Position numbers and translations under genes: made by a program. A DNA stretch of 5,160 bases. Origin: Paracoccaceae bacterium (lineage in GTDB: Bacteria; Pseudomonadota; Alphaproteobacteria; Rhodobacterales; Rhodobacteraceae). This document shows, one piece after another, positions 1 through 4,539 of the stretch (position 1 is the stretch's first letter; each line of letters starts with the position of its first letter). Under the pieces are notes generated by a model. It was not told the DNA's origin. It saw only the letters and a program-made list of their open reading frames with translations, and did not search any database. The stretch spans positions 1 to 5,160 of the forward strand of contig NVQY01000144.1 of NCBI GenBank assembly GCA_002400675.1, in the 5' to 3' direction.

Positions 1-480
1 TGACAATGTGGCAATGTCGGCGTCGTCGGGCGGGCAGCGCAGCGCCTCCATCGACACGTCGATCTGGCTGTCGAGATCCCACAGGTTGGCGGCGTCGATC
101 TGGTCCTGCAAATCGGCCATCTCGTCGGCGGTTTCATCGGAATAGTTCATCGCCAACTCGTTGTAGCGGTCCAGAATGTCCTTCTTGTCCTTGACCCCCA
201 GCATCACGTTTTCACGCACGCTTAGGGTTTCATCCAGCTTGGGTTCCTGCGGCAGATAGCCGACTTTGGCCCCCTCGGCGGCCCACGCCTCGCCGGTGAA
301 TTCGGTGTCCAGCCCGGCCATGATCTTCATCAGGGTGGATTTACCCGACCCGTTGACCCCGACCACGCCGATCTTGACGCCGGGAAGAAAACTGAGGTGG
401 ATGTTTTCGAAACACTTCTTGCCACCGGGATAGGTCTTTGAGACCCCTTGCATGTGATAGACATATTGATAGGCGGCCAT
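1..480 (-). CDS. ettA: Energy-dependent translational throttle protein EttA (ABC-F ATPase), N-terminal 160 residues
   Basis: ABC-F proteins are cytoplasmic tandem-ATPase factors. EttA binds the ribosomal E site and gates entry of the 70S initiation complex into elongation according to ATP/ADP level. The visible part is the start of the first ABC domain: N-terminal MAAYQYVYHMQGVSKTYPGG, Walker A GVNGSGKST at residues 41-49, and the Q-loop in GYLPQEP at about 74-80. A helical region then follows (about 95-145), and the frame ends at ...DIATLS, exactly where E. coli EttA continues into its SGGE signature. The phrases LSFLPGVKIGVVG and KIMAGLD match EttA more closely than Uup or other ABC-F members. 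The family is about 550 residues long, so roughly 390 residues lie outside the window. The ATG at 480 is preceded by GGAG (488-491) at 7-base spacing, and a promoter-like pair lies just upstream. Identification is strong; the missing C-terminus is due to the window edge, not a lesion. Confidence 0.95.
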   Translation of the reverse strand, partial: MAAYQYVYHMQGVSKTYPGGKKCFENIHLSFLPGVKIGVVGVNGSGKSTLMKIMAGLDTEFTGEAWAAEGAKVGYLPQEPKLDETLSVRENVMLGVKDKKDILDRYNELAMNYSDETADEMADLQDQIDAANLWDLDSQIDVSMEALRCPPDDADIATLS

Positions 481-511
481 GTGGGTGCTCCGGAGGTTGC
501 GTGTCAGGAGG

Positions 512-540
512 CTAATACCCAAGGGCACAGAGCAGGGCAA
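512..540 (-). promoter_or_regulatory. Candidate sigma-70-type promoter for ettA
   Basis: Read on the minus strand, TTGCCC (535-540) and TATTAG (512-517) are separated by exactly 17 bases. Each hexamer matches 4 of 6 consensus positions. This would start transcription about 25 bases before the ettA ATG. It would let ettA be transcribed independently of the KAP NTPase gene, which ends 83 bases upstream on the same strand. It is a visual match only, and alphaproteobacterial promoters are loosely conserved. Confidence 0.4.
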
Positions 541-563
541 TGGGCTGCGTTGGGGCGCGCGCC

Positions 564-1904
564 TTAGTCGCTAATGGTAAACCTGTCCAGGCATTCAAAA
601 ACAACCTTGGAAATATGGGCTTTGGGGGTGCCGAGACCAGAGCGCATCATCACCCGCTTCACCAGTTCCAGAGATGCTTTTTCGGGTTGGTCAGCAAGGT
701 AAATATGGACTGCATGCCAAAGGTAGGGTTCGAAACCGCCATCCGCATCATCCGGGGTCCCGATCCCGAGGAAGGAAAACACATCCTTCTGACTGGCGCT
801 TGCGGCCCGGTATTTCAGGTAGAGGGGCTGATCCAGCACCTCAAGGAATATCCCGGTCAGAACTGTGAGTTTCAGGGGCCAATAGGAGTCTCCAAAATCA
901 TTCGGAAGAAGAACCACCCGAGTCAGCACTCGCTGAACATCGCGTATCGTTGCCTTGGCCGAGATATTCGGGAGGGTAAGGAACCCTTGCAATTCGTTGA
1001 CGGTATTCTGGTCAATTTCCATGCTGGCGACCACCGTTTCCAGATACTTAGTCAATTCTTTGATATTGCCACCCGAGGCATTGCCATCCATGGAAAGGAC
1101 CATTGTCAGGGTGATGAATTTTTGCAGGTACTTGCGGGCGTCCGTCCTGTCGCCATACCGCGCACGTACGCTGTTTTCGAGTTCATCCAGATTTACGCCC
1201 AGTACGAAATGCACCCCATCCACGTTGAAAAAGTGTTTGATGATTTCCAGCAATGAAAGCGCATAATCGGGGCGGCATCGGTCCAGTTCGTCAACGACGA
1301 CGATGAGTTTCCTTGTCGGTTTCCTGTCACCATCCGGCGCGGTCAACTCAACCAAGGCATCCCGGAATGTCTCCATGGCCGCGCGTTTGCCTTCCTCTTT
1401 CTTCCAGAAGTCGGCCACGGCCCCTTGGAGTTCATCGCCAATCGTATCGGTTGCAGCATCAATTATGTCGCCAGCGTTTGTCACTATTCCGGCAGTCCCC
1501 ACGGAAACACCGACGCGAAGAATCGCCCTTGCCAGTGCGGGTGCAGCCTGCCGTGCTTTGCGCCATGCTGATTTGGCTGGTGTGTCTTCGCTTTCTTCCA
1601 AGCGTTCCGCGATAACGCCTGTGAGGGCAATAATAGGGTCGTCCAAAAAATCATGCACGAAGGCGTCAAAGTAGATTGTTTGGGCGGTATTGCCTTCACG
1701 TTTTAAATGCTCACCCACCCAGCATTTCAGGAAGAAGGATTTGCCACAGCCCCATGCCCCGTCCAGAGCAATGACCAAGGGGTCTTGGACTTTCTCAACC
1801 AGTTCGGAAAGAGTCGCGCCAGTCTTTTTTCGTCCCAGTTTATCATGGCCATCAAACCCGTCTTTATAGAGTTCAATCGGTGGCTCGGGTAACATCAAAC
1901 GCAT
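564..1904 (-). CDS. KAP-family P-loop NTPase, stand-alone accessory gene
   Basis: This is an intact 446-residue protein of the KAP NTPase family (named after Kidins220/ARMS and the F-plasmid phage-exclusion protein PifA). Walker A is GAWGCGKS at residues 49-56. Walker B is the family-typical LIVVVDELDRCRP at 200-212, followed by LLEIIKHFFN. A sensor-1-like strand VHFVLGVN lies at 231-238, YLQKFI at 259-264 and a sensor-2-like IRDVQRVL at 320-327; all are placed as in KAP proteins. The start of the family domain (DGFDGHDKLGRKKTGATL, about 15-32) is present, so the N-terminus looks complete. Residues 119-151 are fairly hydrophobic and lie between Walker A and B, where many KAP proteins carry a membrane insertion; an arginine at 130 makes a membrane span uncertain. 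The ATG at 1904 has AGGAG (1911-1915) six bases upstream. Sampled GC is 43-57% per 60 bases against about 72% in two sampled lines from nadD and the binding-protein gene, suggesting recent acquisition. The biochemical role is unknown; phage defence or a prophage function is a family-based guess. Confidence 0.88.
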   Translation of the reverse strand: MRLMLPEPPIELYKDGFDGHDKLGRKKTGATLSELVEKVQDPLVIALDGAWGCGKSFFLKCWVGEHLKREGNTAQTIYFDAFVHDFLDDPIIALTGVIAERLEESEDTPAKSAWRKARQAAPALARAILRVGVSVGTAGIVTNAGDIIDAATDTIGDELQGAVADFWKKEEGKRAAMETFRDALVELTAPDGDRKPTRKLIVVVDELDRCRPDYALSLLEIIKHFFNVDGVHFVLGVNLDELENSVRARYGDRTDARKYLQKFITLTMVLSMDGNASGGNIKELTKYLETVVASMEIDQNTVNELQGFLTLPNISAKATIRDVQRVLTRVVLLPNDFGDSYWPLKLTVLTGIFLEVLDQPLYLKYRAASASQKDVFSFLGIGTPDDADGGFEPYLWHAVHIYLADQPEKASLELVKRVMMRSGLGTPKAHISKVVFECLDRFTISD

Positions 1905-1910
1905 TATGGG

Positions 1911-1915
1911 CTCCT
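1911..1915 (-). promoter_or_regulatory. Ribosome binding site of the KAP NTPase gene
   Basis: AGGAG on the minus strand, six bases before the ATG at 1904. It decides in favour of this start over the second in-frame ATG three codons later (MRLM). It is the strongest Shine-Dalgarno match in the divergent gap between the NTPase gene and nadD. Confidence 0.75.
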
Positions 1916-1947
1916 AATCGAACGAACGCTAAGGTAAGGCATAACAG

Positions 1948-2547
1948 ATGATAGCTGGATTTCCATATGCCGTCGCAGGCCAGACCATCGGCCTGTTTGG
2001 TGGGTCGTTCGACCCTCCGCATGCGGGCCATGTGCACATCACCCGCGAGGCGTTGAAGCGCTTTGGGCTGGATCGGGTGTGGTGGCTGGTGTCGCCGGCC
2101 AATCCGCTCAAATCGCGGGGGCCGGCACCGCTGGATCAGCGGTTTCAGGCCGCGCGCGCCATCATGCAACACCCACGGGTAAACGTGACCGACATTGAAA
2201 CAAGGCTTGGCACAAGCGCCACCGCCGACACGCTGGCCAGCCTTCGGGCGATTTATCCCGGTGTGCGGTTCGTGTGGCTGATGGGCGCGGATAATCTGGC
2301 GCAGTTGCATTTGTGGAAAGACTGGCGACAGATCATGGACAGTGTTCCGGTGGGGGTTCTGGCGCGCCCCGGTCAGCGCATATCGGCGCGCATGTCGCCG
2401 GCGGCGCGGATATACGCGCGGCATCGGATTTCAGGGCTGAACAGTCATTTGCTGGCCCACGCCGCACCGCCTGCGTGGTGTTTTGTCAACGTCCCGATGA
2501 GCGATCTTTCCTCTACTGCGATCCGCAACGGGCACCCGCAGGGCTGA
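1948..2547 (+). CDS. nadD: Nicotinate-nucleotide adenylyltransferase NadD
   Basis: NadD transfers AMP from ATP to nicotinate mononucleotide, giving deamido-NAD, the penultimate step of NAD synthesis in the cytoplasm. The 199-residue protein has the usual family length. The nucleotidyltransferase signature [14 protein letters not shown] is at 15-28, with the HxGH catalytic pair at H25/H28. SPANPLK at 49-55 is the NadD-type substrate loop. [14 protein letters not shown] at 113-126 is strongly diagnostic. The C-terminal LSSTAIRNG at 187-195 is the family ISSTxIR phosphate-binding motif. The ATG at 1948 has AAGG (1936-1939) eight bases upstream. The gene is divergent from the KAP gene and convergent with the ydcZ-like gene, with only 13 bases between the two stop codons. 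The frequent bacterial partner rsfS does not follow. No clear promoter is visible in the 43-base upstream gap, so its promoter may lie inside the start of the NTPase gene. Confidence 0.95.
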   Translation: MIAGFPYAVAGQTIGLFGGSFDPPHAGHVHITREALKRFGLDRVWWLVSPANPLKSRGPAPLDQRFQAARAIMQHPRVNVTDIETRLGTSATADTLASLRAIYPGVRFVWLMGADNLAQLHLWKDWRQIMDSVPVGVLARPGQRISARMSPAARIYARHRISGLNSHLLAHAAPPAWCFVNVPMSDLSSTAIRNGHPQG

Positions 2548-2560
2548 AATCGGGCTGAGC

Positions 2561-2995
2561 CTAACCCTGTTGCGTTACCCAGACGCCGATCCCCATCAGG
2601 GCGATGCCGCCCGCGCGGGTCAGGTTCAGCGGAGTGATCTGCGCCCCGAACAGGCCGTAATGATCAATCGCCGCGGTGCTGATCAACTGACCGATCAACA
2701 CAAAGAACACCGCGTTGCCAACCCCGAACGAAGGCGCGATATAGGTGATCGACAGCACATAGAACGCCACCAGCACCCCGCCAAGAAACAGATGCTTTGG
2801 CGCGTCGACTGCGCGCGCCAGCGCCTGCGGGCCGGTCACGAGCGTAACAATCGCCGTAATCAGCAGCGCCACGGTAAACAGGATCGCCGCCGCCGCCGCC
2901 GGCGAGCCCATAAACCGCCCCAAAGCGGCATTCAGGGCGGCAAGTGTCGGGATGCCAATCCCGGCGGCCAGCATGATCAGCGCATATTGGGTCAT
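2561..2995 (-). CDS. YdcZ/DUF606-type small membrane protein, DMT superfamily transporter
   Basis: This 144-residue, strongly hydrophobic protein has about five predicted membrane segments: roughly 4-24, 33-54, 69-88, 92-112 and 125-141. Its length and pattern fit the DUF606/YdcZ family (E. coli YdcZ is similar in size), half-size relatives of drug/metabolite transporters thought to act as dimers in the inner membrane. Family-like signatures are PTLAALNAALGR at 16-27, FFVLIGQLISTAAIDHYGLFG at 97-117 and the final GGIALMGIGVW. The substrate is unknown for most members and cannot be read from sequence. The ATG at 2995 lacks a good Shine-Dalgarno sequence (only GGA about nine bases upstream). 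That fits translational coupling to the small ORF whose TGA overlaps this ATG as ATGA. Confidence 0.88.
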   Translation of the reverse strand: MTQYALIMLAAGIGIPTLAALNAALGRFMGSPAAAAAILFTVALLITAIVTLVTGPQALARAVDAPKHLFLGGVLVAFYVLSITYIAPSFGVGNAVFFVLIGQLISTAAIDHYGLFGAQITPLNLTRAGGIALMGIGVWVTQQG

Positions 2996-3096
2996 ATCGG
3001 GTCCATTTCTTTGTCAAATTCAATGCCCCGGTCACGGTCCTGATCAAGGTCCCGGTCAAGGTCCTGATCACTGTCCTGAGCGTTGATCTGGATCAT
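2992..3096 (-). CDS. Possible 34-residue Asp-rich repeat peptide, overlapping the ydcZ-like start
   Basis: On the minus strand an ATG at 3096 opens 34 codons, and the TGA at 2994-2992 overlaps the ydcZ-like ATG (2995-2993) as ATGA, a usual arrangement for translational coupling. GGTGA, part of the extended anti-Shine-Dalgarno complement AGGAGGTGA, stands seven bases before the ATG. The peptide begins MIQINAQD. It then runs through tetrapeptide units SDQD, LDRD, LDQD, RDRG, with aspartate at every second position, and ends in an acidic tail with FDKEMDPI. The alternation comes from a 12-bp tandem repeat in the DNA. No known family was recognised. Being open and in frame is partly a by-product of a repeat whose period is a multiple of three, so this may equally be a non-coding leader. 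The first codons also coincide with an FNR-like palindrome. Treat it as a hypothesis. Confidence 0.35.
   Translation of the reverse strand: MIQINAQDSDQDLDRDLDQDRDRGIEFDKEMDPI
3025..3084 (-). repeat. 12-bp tandem repeat, about five degenerate units
   Basis: Read on the minus strand, the units are AACGCTCAGGAC (3084-3073, degenerate), AGTGATCAGGAC (3072-3061), CTTGACCGGGAC (3060-3049), CTTGATCAGGAC (3048-3037) and CGTGACCGGGGC (3036-3025). The consensus is CTTGAYCRGGAC. GATCAG and GACCGG units alternate, giving a 24-bp higher period with 20 of 24 bases identical between the two copies. The array lies between the divergent ydcZ-like and cytochrome genes and supplies most of the small Asp-rich ORF. 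Confidence 0.85.
3083..3096 (+). promoter_or_regulatory. FNR/FnrL-type palindrome upstream of the cytochrome gene
   Basis: TTGAT-CTGG-ATCAT matches the FNR-family consensus TTGAT-N4-ATCAA at 9 of 10 defined positions. FnrL and related CRP/FNR regulators in alphaproteobacteria use this site to control respiratory genes when oxygen is low. A -10-like TCTAAG (3122-3127, 4 of 6 matches) lies downstream. It would place the transcription start near 3133 and the palindrome centre about 43-44 bases upstream, close to the -41.5 position of class II activation. The cytochrome start codon follows about 25 bases later. On the opposite strand the site overlaps the ATG of the small Asp-rich ORF. This is a single-site visual match, so chance is possible. 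Confidence 0.45.
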
Positions 3097-3142
3097 TGCG
3101 ACTTCACCGGCGATGCACAAGTCTAAGAACGCCCGCGACATG

Positions 3143-3149
3143 AAAAGGA
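3143..3149 (+). promoter_or_regulatory. Ribosome binding site of the cytochrome lipoprotein gene
   Basis: AAAAGGA stands eight bases before the ATG at 3158. It selects that ATG over the in-frame ATG at 3140 and the earlier in-frame TTG at 3083, neither of which has a comparable site. The choice also puts a lipoprotein signal peptide at the N-terminus. Confidence 0.75.
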
Positions 3150-3157
3150 CCCGGCCT

Positions 3158-3574
3158 ATGCGTCTGAAATCGACCACATTTGTATCTGTCCTTGCCGTCA
3201 CAGCACTTGCGGCCTGCAATGCGGTCGGGCCATTGGATACCGCAGAGTCCGGTGCCGTGCTGTTCCGACAGAACTGTGTGATTTGCCACGGGGTCAGCGG
3301 GGCGGGGGACGGCCCCGAGGCCGATGCGCTGCCGGTGGCTCCGGCCAATCTGCGCGCCTTGGCAGCGGCGAACGACGGCGTGTTCCCGGCCGAGGCGGTG
3401 ATGGCGACGATCTATGGCTATCGCGGCAAGGATTACGCGGGATTGATGCCGGAATTCGGCCCGGTGCTGGACAGTCCCAGCGTGATCTGGATCGCGTCGG
3501 ACGGGCGGGAAATCCCGACGCCCTCTGCATTGGTGGCCCTGACCGGGTATCTGGAAACCATTCAGGACCCCTGA
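3158..3574 (+). CDS. Monohaem c-type cytochrome, lipoprotein
   Basis: The protein is 138 residues from the ATG at 3158. It begins with a lipoprotein signal: MRLK, a hydrophobic stretch, then the lipobox LAAC with the lipidated cysteine at 20. A single haem-attachment motif CVICH lies at 40-44, just after the FRQNC-type helix of class I cytochromes. LMPEF at 96-100 supplies the likely distal methionine ligand M97. The GDGPEADALPVAPANL loop resembles small cytochromes with CxxCH...GDG...P.NL patterns. It should be exported, given covalent haem and anchored on the periplasmic side, acting as an electron carrier; its donor and acceptor are unknown. No oxidase, dehydrogenase or cytochrome maturation gene is in view, and it appears to be monocistronic, with a hairpin 21 bases after its stop. 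An FNR-like site upstream suggests oxygen-dependent expression. Confidence 0.9.
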   Translation: MRLKSTTFVSVLAVTALAACNAVGPLDTAESGAVLFRQNCVICHGVSGAGDGPEADALPVAPANLRALAAANDGVFPAEAVMATIYGYRGKDYAGLMPEFGPVLDSPSVIWIASDGREIPTPSALVALTGYLETIQDP

Positions 3575-3594
3575 GCGTGCATACCACGAAAATG

Positions 3595-3620
3595 CGGCCC
3601 GCCCCCAAAAGGCCGGGCCG
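3595..3620. terminator. GC-rich hairpin, probable bidirectional terminator
   Basis: CGGCCCG (3595-3601) pairs perfectly with CGGGCCG (3614-3620), with a 12-base loop. The stem can be extended by two pairs across one bulge. It sits between the convergent stops of the cytochrome (3574) and the solute-binding protein (3630). Downstream T runs are short on both strands (TT then TATC on plus, CATTTTCG on minus), so intrinsic strength is uncertain. Confidence 0.65.
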
Positions 3621-3627
3621 TTATCGC

Positions 3628-4467
3628 TTAGGGAATGGTCGGCGACATGATGTTCATCGCCTGAATGCCAAGACCCGGACTGGCCCCCGGCAACGCACGC
3701 TGGAACAGGTCTTCCATTGTGCCGTCCTCGAACATATCCGAGATCGCGCTGTCAACCAGCAGGCGGAAATCGGCATCGCCGCGCGCCATGGCCAGCCCCT
3801 GCTTTTCGATCGTCAGGATGCTGCCGGAAACCTTGAACATGTCTTTGGCCTGTTCGGAAAACGCCAGATAAAACAGGATCGACTGATCGGCGAAATAGGC
3901 GTCGATCTCGTTACGCTGCATCGCGGCCAAGCCGGCCTTGTGGTCGTCGAACTTGAACACATCGGCGGTGACACCTGCGGCCTCCATGGTGTTTTCCAGC
4001 GCCTCCAGCGTGGTGGTGCCCAGACGCACGCCGACCCGCTTGCCAACCAGATCCTTCAGATCGTCCGACGCCCCCTTGGGCAACAAAACCGCCGTGCCGT
4101 CCACATAGACAGGCACCGAGAAATCCACCAATTCGCGCCGGCTTTGGGTGATCGTGGCGGCGCCGCATAGCAGGTCAATCTCGCCGTTGGCGACCAATTC
4201 GAACCGGTTGGTGGTGTCAACCGGGATGAATGTGGCGGCCAGATCGGTCATTTCCAGCTTGTTGGCGATGGCTTGCGCGACACCGGCGCACACCAGCGGA
4301 GAATAGCCCGCAGGCGCCCCGTCAACATCCATGAACGACAAGGGGGCGGCATCGGTGCGAAACCCCAGCTTCAACTCGCCGGTCTGCTTGATCCGCTCAA
4401 GCGTCTGGGCCGTGGCCGGCACAGCCAGCGCCAGCGAGGCCAGCAATGAAAGGGCAAAAATTCGCAT
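3628..4467 (-). CDS. Periplasmic family-3 solute-binding protein (polar amino acid ABC transporter type)
   Basis: This 279-residue protein has a Sec signal peptide, MRIFALSLLASLALAVPATA, with cleavage likely after residue 20. The SBP_bac_3 fold covers about 24-256. It has the usual opening LERIKQTGELKLGFR, a GYSPLVCAGVAQAIA helix at 54-68, and NRFELVANGEIDLLCGAATIT at 87-107. Next is SRRELVDFSVP at 109-119, whose R110 aligns with the ligand carboxylate-binding arginine of GlnH-type proteins. IDAYFADQSIL at 188-198 places D194 where these proteins bind the ligand amino group. These point to an amino acid or similar ligand, but its identity cannot be read. C60 and C101 could form a disulfide. 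No permease or ATPase gene adjoins it, so it works with a transporter encoded elsewhere or has another binding role. The ATG at 4467 has AAGGA (4478-4482) ten bases upstream. Confidence 0.9.
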   Translation of the reverse strand: MRIFALSLLASLALAVPATAQTLERIKQTGELKLGFRTDAAPLSFMDVDGAPAGYSPLVCAGVAQAIANKLEMTDLAATFIPVDTTNRFELVANGEIDLLCGAATITQSRRELVDFSVPVYVDGTAVLLPKGASDDLKDLVGKRVGVRLGTTTLEALENTMEAAGVTADVFKFDDHKAGLAAMQRNEIDAYFADQSILFYLAFSEQAKDMFKVSGSILTIEKQGLAMARGDADFRLLVDSAISDMFEDGTMEDLFQRALPGASPGLGIQAMNIMSPTIP

Positions 4468-4506
4468 TCGTTATCCATCCTTGTTAAGAGTTCGCCGGCT
4501 ACCTAC

Positions 4507-4531
4507 CCCTTGCGACCCCAAGTGCCAAGGG
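4507..4531. other. Inverted repeat in the gap between the binding-protein and metallopeptidase genes
   Basis: CCCTTG (4507-4512) and CAAGGG (4526-4531) are perfect inverted copies with a 13-base spacer. They lie just after the stop of the upstream minus-strand gene and about 40 bases before the binding-protein start. There is no T run. It could be a weak terminator, an operator for the binding-protein gene, or chance. Confidence 0.25.
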
Positions 4532-4539
4532 CGGCGCGA

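Noticed and set aside
554..563. Perfect 10-bp palindrome GGCGCGCGCC right after the KAP stop codon
   Set aside because: It is an alternating GC run with no loop or T tract, so it is a poor terminator. Such palindromes are common by chance in high-GC DNA.
540..1256. Long plus-strand open frame (238 codons) antisense to the KAP NTPase gene
   Set aside because: It lies almost wholly opposite a gene with clear Walker and sensor motifs. Its translation shows no recognisable domain and it has no good ribosome site.
2541..2558. Repeated GGGCTGA (2541-2547 and 2552-2558) at the nadD stop
   Set aside because: It is a two-copy 7-mer spanning the stop codon in a 13-base gap, with no structure or further copies to support a function.
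2570..3043. Plus-strand open frame of 157 codons opposite the ydcZ-like gene
   Set aside because: Its very polar Arg/Gln/His-rich translation is the antisense image of a hydrophobic membrane protein, and no motif is recognisable.
3097..3348. Upstream extension of the Asp-rich small ORF into the cytochrome gene
   Set aside because: The frame stays open but runs antisense to the signal peptide and haem motif of a real gene. The only start with a plausible ribosome site is the ATG at 3096.
3283..4170. Plus-strand open frame of 295 codons across the cytochrome and binding-protein genes
   Set aside because: It starts inside the cytochrome gene in another frame, runs through the terminator hairpin and then antisense to the binding protein. 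Its Arg/Gly/His-rich low-complexity product is typical of shadow frames in high-GC DNA.
4513..4529. Sigma-54-like promoter for the binding-protein gene (TGGCAC ... TCGCA on the minus strand)
   Set aside because: The spacing is one base too long between the GG and GC elements, and the -12 element has a mismatch. Sigma-54 promoters tolerate spacing changes very poorly.
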